DNA from: Archangiaceae bacterium
GTDB lineage: Bacteria > Myxococcota > Myxococcia > Myxococcales > Myxococcaceae
Assembly: GCA_016714225.1 (NCBI GenBank)
Contig: JADJNS010000035.1
Location: forward strand, 1-64,000
Length of the DNA: 64,000 nt
Reading direction: 5' to 3'
The translations under genes were made by a program, and so were the position numbers. Position 1 is the stretch's first letter. The number at the start of each line of letters is the position of its first letter. Below the pieces are notes generated by a model. It was not told where the DNA came from, made no database searches, and worked only from the letters and a program-made list of their open reading frames with translations. Shown one piece after another: positions 9,061 through 18,619 of this stretch.

Positions 9061-10188
9061 CTACCAACCCGCCCGCACCGCGGCCACCACCGCTTCGCGC
9101 TGCGCCTCGGTCAGCCACGGCCCACAGGGAATGCTGACGGTGCGCGCATCGAACGCGTCGGTGCCCGGCAGCGCCACCTCGCGGTCGGCGTCTCGAAAGC
9201 ACCCGTACGGGTCATTACGCACGTGCAGGCGTTGGGTCGTGATGCCCCGCGCGGTCATCGCCTCGACGAACTGCGGCCGGCGCTCGACCTGCATCGAGTA
9301 CGTCCAGTACGCCGACGTGCTGCCGGGCACCCGGCGCGTCAGCTCGACGCCCTTCACCCCGCGCAGCGCCTCGTCGAGGTAGCGCCCGTTCTCTCGAAAG
9401 CGCGCCACACGCGCGTCCGCCTCGCGCAGCTGCTCCACGCCGATCGCCGCCGCGAAGTTCGTGAGGGGAAAGTTCCACCCTGCAACCGGAATGTCGGACT
9501 CGGGGTTGAGATCACCCGTCTTCAGCCGAAACGACGGCTGGTGAATGCCGTACCGTCGCAGCCACCGCGCCTGCTCGAAGTCGGCCTCGCTGCGAAACAC
9601 CAGCGCCGCGCCCTCACCGCTGTTGATGTGCTTCGTCGCCCGAAACGAGAACGCCGTGAAGTCTGCCGTGCCCTGACCGATGCGCCGCCCGTCGAGCTCG
9701 GCACCGAACGCGTCCGACGCGTCTTCCAAGGTCTTGAGCCCCAGCGCTCGCGCCGCCGCCTCGATGCCCCTCATGTCGGCCACGTCGCCCGACCAGTGGT
9801 ACGCGAGCACCGCCTTACAGCTCGGCGTCGCCCGCGCGGCGAGCCTCGCCGGGTCGAGCATGCCGCTGTTCGCATCGACGTCGACCCAGCGGGGCTTCGC
9901 CCACAGGTTCGCGATGGGCATGCTCGAGGCCACGCACAACATCGGCGGTGCCAGCACCTCGGTTCCCGGCCTCACTCCGGCGAGGAACAGGGCGAGCTGA
10001 ATCGCCGCCGAGATGTCGCTGACCGCCAGCACCCACTTCGCGCCCAGGAACTCTGACGGCCCCTGCTCGAGCTCGCGCACCGACGCCCCGTCGGACACCT
10101 GCCCGCTGTTGAGCACCCGGGCCACCGCCGCCGGCACCGAGGCGGGCATGTTCACCTGGAACAGCGGTATGCGCGCCGGGGTCACCAA
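9061..10188 (-). CDS. DegT/DnrJ/EryC1-family aminotransferase (second of two)
   Basis: This PLP-dependent sugar aminotransferase has 375 residues. SFRATKHINSGEG contains the PLP lysine (K186), LEDASDAFGA the pyridine-nitrogen Asp (D156), and VAGWNFPLTNFAAAIGVEQL the conserved C-terminal segment. It would use glutamate to aminate a 3- or 4-keto NDP-sugar. It starts inside the stop of the preceding aminotransferase (TTG at 10188 or GTG at 10185, in ggTTGgTGA), so the two are translationally coupled. It differs a good deal from its neighbour paralogue, so it probably acts on a different carbon or sugar. Confidence 0.85.
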   Translation of the reverse strand: MVTPARIPLFQVNMPASVPAAVARVLNSGQVSDGASVRELEQGPSEFLGAKWVLAVSDISAAIQLALFLAGVRPGTEVLAPPMLCVASSMPIANLWAKPRWVDVDANSGMLDPARLAARATPSCKAVLAYHWSGDVADMRGIEAAARALGLKTLEDASDAFGAELDGRRIGQGTADFTAFSFRATKHINSGEGAALVFRSEADFEQARWLRRYGIHQPSFRLKTGDLNPESDIPVAGWNFPLTNFAAAIGVEQLREADARVARFRENGRYLDEALRGVKGVELTRRVPGSTSAYWTYSMQVERRPQFVEAMTARGITTQRLHVRNDPYGCFRDADREVALPGTDAFDARTVSIPCGPWLTEAQREAVVAAVRAGW

Positions 10189-11294
10189 CCCTCACGCAGG
10201 GTCGCCGCGATGCGCTCGCGATCTTCGTCGGTCACCCAGAACCCGCAGGGAATGTGCAGCATGTTCGCCCAGAACCGATCGAGCCCCGGCAGCCCACGCC
10301 GGCTCGAGGCGAACAGCGAGTGACGGTCGTTGCGCTTGTGCACCAGCCCGTTGCCGATGCCGCGCTCCGTCAGCTTGCGCGCCAGGTCGTCACGCCGCTC
10401 GGCGAACACCGTGTAGAACCAGTACGTCGGCTCGGCCTTCGGGTCCCACCGGCACAGCTCGAGGCCGGGAATGCCGCGCAGCGCCGCGTCGAAGAATTTT
10501 CCGTTGCTGACGTAGCGCGCGATGACGTCGCGCACGAACTCGAGCTGAACGAGGCCGATGACCGCGTTCACGTTGTTCATGTGGTACTTGAAACCGATCG
10601 ACTTGACGTCGAGCTCGGTGCGCGGGGCAGCGCGGTCCATGCCGAACCACTTCAGTAGCCGACCGCGGTGCGCCACCTCGGGGTCACGCACCGTCCGCAT
10701 GCCGCCGTCGACCGTGGTCATGTGCTTGATGGCCTGCAGCGAGAACATCACGAAGTCGCTGCCGGTGCCGATCAGCTTGCCGTCGTATTTCGCGCCGAGC
10801 GCGTGCGCGGCGTCTTCGATCAACGGCACCCCGGCCTTGCGCGCCACCGCGCGAACTTCGTCGAGCGGTACCGGTATGCCGCCGTAGTGCACCACCACGA
10901 TGGCCTTGGTCTTCGGCGACAGCACCGCCTCGACGCTCGCGCCGGTCACGTTGCCGTTGCGCGGGTCGACGTCGGCCCACACCGGGCGCGCGCCGGTCTG
11001 CGCGATCGCGGTGTTCGTCGGCTCGGCCGTCATCGCGGTGGTGATGATCTCGTCACCCGCGCCCGCCCCGACCAGGTGAAACGCCGCGTGGAGCGCCGCC
11101 GTGCCCGAATAGAACGACAGCGTGTGCTCGGCCCCGACCCACTCGCCGAACAGCCGCTCGAAGCGCGCCACCGGCTCGCCCTCGCTGATCTGCCCGCTGT
11201 AGAGCACGTCGCGCAGGCGCGGCATGAGCGCCGCTTCGGGCGGCAGGTACACCTTGAACAGCGGAATCGCGGGGCTAGAACTTGCTGAACTCAC
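10182..11294 (-). CDS. DegT/DnrJ/EryC1-family aminotransferase (first of two)
   Basis: This 370-residue PLP sugar aminotransferase has FSLQAIKHMTTVDGG with the Schiff-base lysine K190, LIEDAAHALGA with the PLP-nitrogen Asp, and VIGLVQLE in the C-terminal dimer segment. Its first codons overlap the end of the 4,6-dehydratase gene by 20 bases, so it is the likeliest enzyme to aminate the 4-keto sugar that dehydratase makes (as PseC or LegC do). Which nonulosonate or amino-sugar route it serves cannot be told from the sequence. Confidence 0.85.
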   Translation of the reverse strand: MSSASSSPAIPLFKVYLPPEAALMPRLRDVLYSGQISEGEPVARFERLFGEWVGAEHTLSFYSGTAALHAAFHLVGAGAGDEIITTAMTAEPTNTAIAQTGARPVWADVDPRNGNVTGASVEAVLSPKTKAIVVVHYGGIPVPLDEVRAVARKAGVPLIEDAAHALGAKYDGKLIGTGSDFVMFSLQAIKHMTTVDGGMRTVRDPEVAHRGRLLKWFGMDRAAPRTELDVKSIGFKYHMNNVNAVIGLVQLEFVRDVIARYVSNGKFFDAALRGIPGLELCRWDPKAEPTYWFYTVFAERRDDLARKLTERGIGNGLVHKRNDRHSLFASSRRGLPGLDRFWANMLHIPCGFWVTDEDRERIAATLREGW

Positions 11295-12308
11295 TGCCGC
11301 TGATCTCCATCGATTCGAACTCTTTGTCTGCGCGCGCGATCAGCCGCTTCAGCTCGGCCGCGTCCACCAGGTAGTCCCCCGAAGAGAACTCTTTGTTCAC
11401 GGCCGCGGGGCGCTTAGCGCTCCACCACGGGTGAACCCGGTAGTAGTCGCCCAGGTCTTCGGTGCGCGGCAGCTCTTCTTCCGAGAGCAGAATCTCGTCG
11501 AACTTCTCACCGGGCAGCACCCCGACCACGTCGTAGGTGAGCGGCTTGCCGGCTTCTTCCGACAGCACGCGCGCCATCTCGACGATGCGCGCCGACGGCG
11601 CCTTGCGCACGAAGATGTCGCCGCCGCTCGCGTTGTGCGCCGCGTACAGCACCAGGTCGATCGCGTCGTTCAACGTCAGCAGAAAGCGCGTCATCGACTC
11701 GTGCGTGATGGTCAGCTTCTTGCCCATGCTGAGCTGGCGCCGAAAGAAGGGAATCACCGAACCGCGCGAGCGCAGCACGTTGCCGTAGCGCACGCAGCCG
11801 AAGCGCGTGCCATTGTTGCGGCGCGACAGGTTGCCGGCGAGCACGGTGCGCTCCATCAGCGCCTTCGTCATGCCCATCACGTTCACCGGCTTCACGGCCT
11901 TGTCGGTCGAGATCGCGACGCACGCCTCGACCTTCTCTTCGAGCGCGACGTCGACCACGTTCTGCGCCCCGAGCACGTTCGTTTGAATCGCCTCGGAAGG
12001 GTGCGTCTCGCACTTCGAGACGTGCTTGAGCGCCGACGCGTGGAACACCACGTTCACGCCCCGCACCGCCTCGCGCAGCGCGTCGCGGCTGCGCACGTCG
12101 CCGATCACGAAGGTCAGCTCTTTGCGACCCGCGTAGAAGACGTTCATGTCGTACTGCTTCTTCTCGTCGCGAGAGAACACGCGCACCTCGGCGGCGCCCG
12201 CGTTCAGCATGCGATGAACGATGAAGTTGCCGAACGAGCCGGTGCCCCCGTGACGAGAACCTTCTTGCCTCGGAGCGAGGTGGCGAACGTTGCTGAAGAG
12301 TCGACCAT
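11275..12308 (-). CDS. UDP-sugar 4,6-dehydratase (PseB/CapE-like SDR)
   Basis: The start is the ATG at 12306-12308 (MVDSSATFATSLRGKKVLVTG). A five-C run at 12245-12249 needs one more base to reach GGTGSFGNFIVHRML, the NAD-binding glycine motif. The corrected length is about 344 residues. AISTDKAVKPVNVMGMTKAL is the catalytic stretch of the PseB/FlaA1/CapE group, in which Met replaces the usual YxxxK tyrosine. These enzymes convert UDP-GlcNAc to 4-keto-6-deoxy sugars, with C5 inversion in PseB and CapE. It opens the leftward operon of two aminotransferases, GNAT and flippase. PseB-like (pseudaminic/legionaminic-type) and CapE/WbjB-like (FucNAc-type) functions cannot be separated here. Confidence 0.8.
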
Positions 12309-12393
12309 TTCGGGGGCGTTCATAGCTGTCGGAAGCCCTACTTGCGAGCGCGGGATGACGATCCGCTCCAGCGCAGGCCATCACTGCCGGGCC

Positions 12394-12414
12394 GTACGCT
12401 TCCGCTTTGCGTAC
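12394..12414. promoter_or_regulatory. inverted repeat in divergent promoter region
   Basis: GTACGC (12394-12399) and GCGTAC (12409-12414) form a perfect 6-bp inverted repeat with a 9-base spacer. It lies in the 165-base gap between the leftward dehydratase operon (start 12308) and the rightward amidotransferase gene (start 12474). The position suits an operator controlling both, but no regulator is encoded nearby and a chance occurrence is possible. Confidence 0.3.
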
Positions 12415-12473
12415 CCTATCCCCCCCTCGGAATTCAGAAGATCTCCACGCCCATCGACAGTAGGTACTAGCTC

Positions 12474-14415
12474 GTGTGCGGCGTAGCAGGCATCGTGAAC
12501 GGCTCCGCGGGCGACGATCTCGCGGGACACGTTCGCCAGATGCTGACGGCGATGCGACATCGAGGGCCCGACGGCGAAGGTGTCGCCGCGTTCAACGGCG
12601 GCTGCATTGGAATGGTGCGACTCGCGCTCGTCGACCTCTCAACGCGAGGGCAACAGCCAATCTGGTCGCCCGATGGCCACGTCTGCATCGTCTTCAACGG
12701 CGAGATCTACAACTACCGAGAACATCGAAAGCGTCTCGCGCTAGCCGGCTACGAGTTCAAGTCGGACACCGATACCGAAGTCATCCTCGCGCTGTACCTC
12801 GAGAAGGGCCCCGACTTCGTAAACGCGCTGCGGGGCATGTTCGCCCTCGCGATCTGCGACTTCCGCCAGCGAGGTCTTTCCGGCCCTCCCACGGTTCTGC
12901 TCGCACGCGACCCGTTCGGCATCAAACCTCTGTACTTGGTGCGACCGCGCGGTGATGACGGGCCGACGTTCTTCTCTTCAGAGCTGCGCCCGCTGGTTCG
13001 CGCCGGGCTGGTGGAACCGATCGTCGACTCGGCAGGGCTGCGCGACTACTTCTCGTTTGGCTTCGTGTTGCAGCCCCGAACGATTCTCGCCGGCGTACGC
13101 AACCTGGAGCGTGGCTCGGTGCTGATCCTCGAACCCGGAAGACCGGGTCGCAGCATTCGATATTGGCGAGAGCCCCCGCCCTCCGACTCGCAAGGCTCAT
13201 TCCAAGATGAAGCTCGCCGTCTCCGACTGATCTTGGAAGAGAGTATCCGGCTTCACGCGATGGCCGACACGCCGGTGGGTGCCTTTCTCAGTGGAGGCAT
13301 CGACTCTTCCATGCTCGTCGCGATGATGGCCCGGCACAACAGCCATCTGCGCACGTACACGTTGCGCATGCTCGACGGAGACGGAGACGAGTCGAAAGAA
13401 GCCGCAGAGTTCGCACATCGAATGGGCTGCACTCACATCGAAGTCGAGGTCAGATCGAGCCAAATCCGGGACCTCGTGCCGCGTTTCGCCGCAGAGATCG
13501 ACCAACCTTCGACAGACGGGTTCAACACCTGGCTCATCTCGCGCGCCGCGGCAAAGGACGTCAAAGGGGTGCTCTCCGGCCTGGGGGGTGACGAGTGGTT
13601 CTCTGGCTACCCAGTCGTGCGTCGCATGGCGCCGTCTCGCACATACGCATCGGGGCAGAGCGATGTCGAAGCTCGGCAAGCTCGCATCGTCGATCGGCGA
13701 CACGCACGTCCCCATCGTCGAGACGTACGCCGCACGGTTGCGGACACGTGCTTCACCCTTGACGTTGTGGGCCGCCTCGCACGAGGTGTTTTCTCCCGCT
13801 GACATTGACGCGATCCTGGGGCCACCGGCGCTTGCAGGCGCTGAGCTGCTCGAGCGCATGTTTGACGGGCTAAGCACGGACCGAAACCCCACAGAGCTCG
13901 CTCAACAGCTCGACGTCTCTGCCTACATGACGTGCCAACTTCTGCGCGACTCTGACGCAACGAGCATGGCGAGCTCTCTCGAGCTGCGAGTACCGTTGGT
14001 CGACGTAGAAATTTGTCGGTTCGCTCGAGCCTGTCGCGAGGAGTACCGCATCGACGAGGGCAGCCTGCCTCCTGCGAAACGCATCTTGGTCGAAGCCGCG
14101 AGGGATCTGCTCGGACCAGAAGTCATCGCACGGGAGAAGCGCGGGTTCTCACTCCCCTACCGCGAGTGGTTGGCGGGTCCGTTGCGCGACCTAGTTCGCG
14201 AGACGAGCGCCCTGACGGCGCTACGAACCACCGGTCTCGTCAGGTCACTCCCGCGTGCCGATGATCTGAAACCGTATCCTCAGCAGTGGGCCTTGGTGAT
14301 TCTCGAGGGCTGGCTCCAAACCTTGAGACAGCCCCTTGCCCACGAACAAATCGCTCACACGCATCCACGGCACACGCCACTGCCTTCCCACGATTCGCGA
14401 AGATCTCCTCAATGA
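12474..14415 (+). CDS. AsnB-like glutamine amidotransferase (frame broken once)
   Basis: The GTG at 12474 places Cys2 (CGVAGIV) as the glutaminase nucleophile after Met removal. RHRGPDGEG and FNGEIYNYRE complete the class II glutaminase domain. AFLSGGIDSSM (about residue 271) is the PP-loop of the ATP-using synthetase domain, with SGLGGDEWFSGY downstream. A missing base near 13630 moves the frame to one with SSLELRVPLVDVEICRF and REKRGFSLPYREW. The corrected size is about 645 residues, usual for AsnB/WbpS-type enzymes. Among nucleotide-sugar dehydrogenase and epimerase genes it may amidate a sugar uronic acid (as proposed for WbpS) rather than aspartate. Its last 176 bases overlap the convergent gene; the true end may be nearer 14340. 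Confidence 0.8.
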
Positions 14416-15799
14416 ACGCCTCAGCTCGCCGGTCGGGGTGAAGGGCACCGCTGGCGCCCCGCCCGATGAGATCAGCAAGCTCGGCTGCAGACGAGGCGAT
14501 TGCCACGACGCGTAGATACGTCTGCTCATGGTGCGACTCGGCACCTCCAGCGCGCACAGCAACGACCGGAACTCCGACAGCCATCGCATCGAGGGCCGCC
14601 GTGCTTGCGACGGTGACCAGGGCAACGGACTGCTCGAGGTAGCGAAAGATGTCCTTCCCGTGCTGGCTGCGGTTCGCTGAGACCACGCGTACGGCGCTCG
14701 AAGGCCACCTGAGTTGCATCGCGGCATACAGAGCGGGGTCATCTTTCGGGTGCAGCTTCACCACCCAATCGAGGCCAGGCGTGATCGATGCGGCCGCGTA
14801 CACGATTTCGATGAAGCGCAGATGCTCAGCCGCCGAGACCTGATGTCCGGCGCCGGAGCTCGCGACCAGGACGGTCGACGGGGTGGCAGACCTCCGAAAG
14901 GTCTGGACGACCGAATCCAACCGCGCGCACCCCGTGGCTTCGAGTCGGGTAGCGTCGACACCGGAAGCAATAAGATCGGCAACCCCGTGCGATCCCCACG
15001 TCAGAACATGATCGATGGCGCAACCCCACCATGCGGGGTCCAGTGGAACCGTCGCGCCATGCTGCATTGCGACGGTCGGGATGCCGTAGGCTCGGCCGAG
15101 CGCGATCGCCGTTCGACCATCCACAAGGTTCGGGTTGCCGACGATCATCAGCCGAGGTCGCCAACGTTCTATGAGTCGCTGCACGACTCGTCGCGTGCGT
15201 ACGAAAACCGGCAGTACGTTTCGCACGGCCCGCGCCCAGTCGTCGATCAACCTTCGCGGTGAAATCTCCTCTGGCGGGTAGTCGCGCACGGCGCGAAGCA
15301 CCGCATGGCAATCTCTTAAGTAGCGCGACGCGTCCACACCCGCGCCCAACGGAGCAGAGTCGCGAAGTCGATCAACAGGTAAACCGTGGCGCTCGACCTC
15401 ATCGGCCAACTCTGGCACCTGTGTCGCGACCAGCACGCGTGCCCCCCGCGTCTGCAATTCGAGACCGACTGGAAGCAAGTCGACCAGATGCGTCGAATGG
15501 CGCGCGAGAAGAAGCGCGTCGAGAGGGGCTACAGCTCCACCCGCTCCCGCCCGGCCGGACGCAGCTCCTAGCGCGATGTATTTGGAGAACTCACGGAGCG
15601 ACCACGCAATTGTCCGACCTTGAGCTGCCCAAGGTGCCGCCGGAGCCTGAGGCTCCGAATAAGAGCGTGCCAGCTCGATGGTCAGCACCTCTGACAACTG
15701 CACGTCTGCGCCGAGCCACTGCGACCGCTGCGCGACGTGGTGACACCACTCTCTGGCAGCGCGAAGGCGCGCGAGGCCGTCACCACCAGAAAGAGCCAT
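14240..15799 (-). CDS. GT-B-fold polysaccharide transferase (epimerase/TagF-like superfamily)
   Basis: The open frame has 519 residues. The middle resembles the GT-B/UDP-GlcNAc 2-epimerase/CDP-glycerol glycerophosphotransferase superfamily: PTVAMQHGATVPLDP, VLTWGSHGVADLI, DWVVKLHPKDDP and VALVTVASTAALDAMAVGVP. These match the conserved N-domain end and C-domain donor-binding loops. The last 35 residues look out of frame, and another frame offers an end near 14330-14350. The ATG (15797-15799) shares one base with the stop of the preceding gene. It is the final gene of the Wzc-led operon and probably transfers a sugar or polyol phosphate in polymer assembly. The specific family is uncertain. 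Confidence 0.6.
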   Translation of the reverse strand: MALSGGDGLARLRAAREWCHHVAQRSQWLGADVQLSEVLTIELARSYSEPQAPAAPWAAQGRTIAWSLREFSKYIALGAASGRAGAGGAVAPLDALLLARHSTHLVDLLPVGLELQTRGARVLVATQVPELADEVERHGLPVDRLRDSAPLGAGVDASRYLRDCHAVLRAVRDYPPEEISPRRLIDDWARAVRNVLPVFVRTRRVVQRLIERWRPRLMIVGNPNLVDGRTAIALGRAYGIPTVAMQHGATVPLDPAWWGCAIDHVLTWGSHGVADLIASGVDATRLEATGCARLDSVVQTFRRSATPSTVLVASSGAGHQVSAAEHLRFIEIVYAAASITPGLDWVVKLHPKDDPALYAAMQLRWPSSAVRVVSANRSQHGKDIFRYLEQSVALVTVASTAALDAMAVGVPVVAVRAGGAESHHEQTYLRVVAIASSAAELADLIGRGASGALHPDRRAEAFIEEIFANRGKAVACAVDACERFVRGQGAVSRFGASPRESPRPTAEDTVSDHRHAGVT

Positions 15800-16521
15800 T
15801 ACTTGAAGTACTTCACTACCGTCGTGAGCATCATCCGCCCGCAGACGGTCGCGAGGTCGACGGCGCGATCGCGATCGACCCCATCGACGCCGTGGTAGTA
15901 GTCGCCGCGATAGATGACGATGTCGCCCGCACGAACGACGCCTTCGATATCGACCTTGCGATCGTCGACATAGACATAGGCGCCACCCGATTCGTAGTCG
16001 ACACCACGAGTCGTGAGGGCGAGGTACACGACGTATGCCTTGTCGCCCTCTTCCTGGCCCGTGTACTCGCGGTGTTTGGACATGAACCCTCCGCCGGCCG
16101 GATACTGAATTACAAAGCTCATTCGAAAGCGCTTTTCATTGTAGTCGGCGCCGAGCTGCCCAACCTCGAGCGGCTTACGCGAAAGCAGGTTCAAAACCTT
16201 CATCTGCATGTCGCTGATCGCAGAGAATGTGGCGTCATTGTTCCACGGGAAAAGCATGAAGTAGCGCGCGAATCGCGTCGAAGCCGGGTACTCGCCCAGA
16301 TCAAGCCTCTGAAAATCCGCCGAGCCGCGCTTGTAGTCGCCGGAGACCCGTTCATCACGGCCCCGTGAAAACAAATCTACGACCCGTTTGCGAAAGGCGG
16401 CGACTGAATCCTCGCGAACTGCTCCACGCACGATCGCAAACCCACTCGAGTCGACTTGCGAGCGAACCGCATCGACGTTGATGTTGAGCATTTCCGCAGA
16501 ACTGACTTCAAAGATATTCAT
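15799..16521 (-). CDS. putative Fe(II)/2-oxoglutarate dioxygenase-like protein
   Basis: The protein has 240 residues. The second half reads as a double-stranded beta-helix with a possible metal triad: H150-x-E152 in MSKHREYTG, H210 in RGDYYHGVDGV, and R218 eight residues later as a candidate 2-oxoglutarate anchor. HxD/E...H...R is the signature of the phytanoyl-CoA/2OG oxygenase fold. No exact family is recognised. It overlaps both neighbours (four bases upstream, one downstream), so it is a committed part of the capsule operon. It might hydroxylate a sugar or an acyl substituent. The function is inferred from the motif only. Confidence 0.5.
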   Translation of the reverse strand: MNIFEVSSAEMLNINVDAVRSQVDSSGFAIVRGAVREDSVAAFRKRVVDLFSRGRDERVSGDYKRGSADFQRLDLGEYPASTRFARYFMLFPWNNDATFSAISDMQMKVLNLLSRKPLEVGQLGADYNEKRFRMSFVIQYPAGGGFMSKHREYTGQEEGDKAYVVYLALTTRGVDYESGGAYVYVDDRKVDIEGVVRAGDIVIYRGDYYHGVDGVDRDRAVDLATVCGRMMLTTVVKYFK

Positions 16522-17489
16522 CGCAGCAACTCCTCCCAGTCGATGGGACTTTTCCCGCCCTCTACATCGTTCGTATCTACGCGCTTCAACTTCATCGCCT
16601 CGGCAGAGGACAGATGATTGACCCCTCTCGTCATCGTCAAGCCAACATCACACCCACAATCGCGCGCGTCGGCGATGACGTCGTCGTTCCACGTCGCGGG
16701 TGAACCATAGGGGTAGCTGATCCAGCGAATGTCTGCACCAGGCTGAGACACCTCGAGCAGTGTCCGGCGATTAAGTTCGAGGTCATCGCGCCGCAGGGCG
16801 CGCGAGCTCGCAGCCAGATTCAGATGCCCATGCGTATGCAAGCCGAGGGTGTGGCCCGCACGCGCGAGCTCTCCAGCCATCTCGGGGGACAGGTAGTGGC
16901 GGCTCACCCAATGCGCATCGTCGCCCATTCGAAGCTCAAAGACGTGCCTCAGCACGGTCTCGCGGAGTTCTTGCGGCAGAACTGCATTGATGAACGATTT
17001 GACGCGCGCGTCATCAGGCGTGTCGTAGCGATACTGCTGGGCCGCAGCCCGCAGGTCCACGTCAGCAAGTGACTTCGCCAACCCGGCGTGCAGCGCTGCA
17101 GCTTCAAAGTCGGGCCCGAGCTCGCGGTACGACGTCGAAGCCGCGAGGAGATGTGCCATGTGCACGGAAAGCATCTTTCCGCTCTTCCACGGCCCCGTAT
17201 TGACCGCGAACACGGCAGAGATTTTCAGGTCGGCGAGAAGAGCGAGCACCACATCGTGGTGATCACGCAACCCATCGTCGAACGACAGCACGCAACTGTC
17301 AGCGCCGAGATCTGCATCCTCGAGAAGAGCATCGCGAACGATCTCGGGCGACGGGAAATCGAAGCGTCGCCCAAGAAGCTCGAGTTGTTCGACGACCTGA
17401 GACGGCGTCCGGTGGTGCAGGCGCTCTATCTCGCGCGGATTGCCCTCTCGCACATGGTGAAAATTGACCAGAAGCAATTTCGACGTCAT
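16518..17489 (-). CDS. polysaccharide deacetylase (NodB domain, CE4)
   Basis: This 323-residue protein has the NodB-homology motifs: LSFDDGLRDHHDV (motif 1, catalytic and metal Asp), GLHTHGHLNLAAS (motif 2, HxxxH-type metal histidines) and ISYPYGSPATW (motif 3). There is no signal peptide, so unlike wall-acting deacetylases it appears cytosolic. That suits removal of an N-acetyl or other acyl group from a nucleotide- or lipid-linked sugar before re-acylation. The GNAT gene immediately upstream (four-base overlap) fits a deacylate/re-acylate pair. Confidence 0.8.
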   Translation of the reverse strand: MTSKLLLVNFHHVREGNPREIERLHHRTPSQVVEQLELLGRRFDFPSPEIVRDALLEDADLGADSCVLSFDDGLRDHHDVVLALLADLKISAVFAVNTGPWKSGKMLSVHMAHLLAASTSYRELGPDFEAAALHAGLAKSLADVDLRAAAQQYRYDTPDDARVKSFINAVLPQELRETVLRHVFELRMGDDAHWVSRHYLSPEMAGELARAGHTLGLHTHGHLNLAASSRALRRDDLELNRRTLLEVSQPGADIRWISYPYGSPATWNDDVIADARDCGCDVGLTMTRGVNHLSSAEAMKLKRVDTNDVEGGKSPIDWEELLR

Positions 17490-18568
17490 GCGTTCACCGC
17501 CGCGAGATCGCTCAGCCGAGCCGCGCGATCTCGGTCCGAATCAGCGCGCGTCAAATACACGTCAGAGCTGTTGAGCCGATGCACGGCACCGTGATGCGCT
17601 CGACTGTATAGCCCGAGATACTCGTGATTATCCCGGGGGGCGATGGGACTCGTAAGCAACGGGAGCAAGCCGACCTCGTCCTCTTCGAGTGTCTCGAACT
17701 GCAAGTCGCGCATCACGTCGCCATACGGGCCGCCCCAAGCGACGAAGTCGACGTATGCGCATCGAAGGTGCGCGGCCGCCGAAAGAACCCGCCTCAACAA
17801 CTCACGAACCGCCTCTACGGAGCCACTCGCGTCGACGACGTTGAGTGACGAGAGACCGGTGGGGAAAAGTCTCGCCACTCGAAAGCACACAAACGCATCT
17901 CCCGAGCTCGAGGTGAACATCTGGTAGCGCGGCGCCGGCGCATGACTGAAACGGTGCTGCAGGTAGTCCTGCCGCCGAAGCGTGGTCGCGATCACTCCGG
18001 GAACGTCGGTGGTGCCGCGCATCAACCTCCCGTCGCGAGGGAGCTCTTCTTCAGTCGACCAGGGCCGCAAGGGCAAGCGGGCACGCACCCGGTCTGACGA
18101 CTCTGCGTACAGAGGCGCGAGTCCAAACGTCTCTTCGCGCAGTACGCGCGCATATCTGCTGAATCGTCGACGGGAAAAAAGATTGAAGCCTTCCCGCTCG
18201 TAGAAATTGGCGGTCTGGGGCGAGAAGCCGATGACTCCGAAGAGCTCGGCCCGTTCCATGATCGGCGCCACGACCTCCTGACCCAACCCCCTACCCCGGT
18301 GCGATGGGAGCGTGAATGCGTTCACTCCCCACCAAAGCTCGACGGTCGCATCCGCCAATCGAAACGGCACACGGAGCGCTCCATAGTGAGCCACGACGTC
18401 ACCCGCTCGCTCAACGGCGATCACCGAGTTGAAGCCGTCGCTGCTTCCGAGATACCAGCGAAGAAAACCCAAGTCGGTCAGTACCGATTGGGCTCCGTAT
18501 GCCTTGGCGAAGAAGGCCGACAGATGCTCCGCATCGCGCTCCTGTGCCCACCGCACCTCGAAACTCAT
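17486..18568 (-). CDS. GNAT acyltransferase
   Basis: The start is the ATG at 18566-18568 (MSFEVRWAQERDAEHL), giving 360 residues; a further in-frame start at 18604 is less likely. FTLPSHRGRGLGQEVVAPIM is a textbook GNAT acetyl-CoA loop and NFYEREGFNLF is motif B. The C-terminal half (about residues 190-360) is not recognised and may be a second, degenerate acyltransferase-fold domain. It overlaps the deacetylase gene by four bases. Expected role: N- or O-acylation of an amino sugar in the nonulosonate or HexNAc branch. Confidence 0.75.
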   Translation of the reverse strand: MSFEVRWAQERDAEHLSAFFAKAYGAQSVLTDLGFLRWYLGSSDGFNSVIAVERAGDVVAHYGALRVPFRLADATVELWWGVNAFTLPSHRGRGLGQEVVAPIMERAELFGVIGFSPQTANFYEREGFNLFSRRRFSRYARVLREETFGLAPLYAESSDRVRARLPLRPWSTEEELPRDGRLMRGTTDVPGVIATTLRRQDYLQHRFSHAPAPRYQMFTSSSGDAFVCFRVARLFPTGLSSLNVVDASGSVEAVRELLRRVLSAAAHLRCAYVDFVAWGGPYGDVMRDLQFETLEEDEVGLLPLLTSPIAPRDNHEYLGLYSRAHHGAVHRLNSSDVYLTRADSDRDRAARLSDLAAVNA

Positions 18569-18619
18569 CGATACAGTCTCTCGAGCGAGAGCCACGACTC
18601 GCATGCGTCAGCTGTGACT

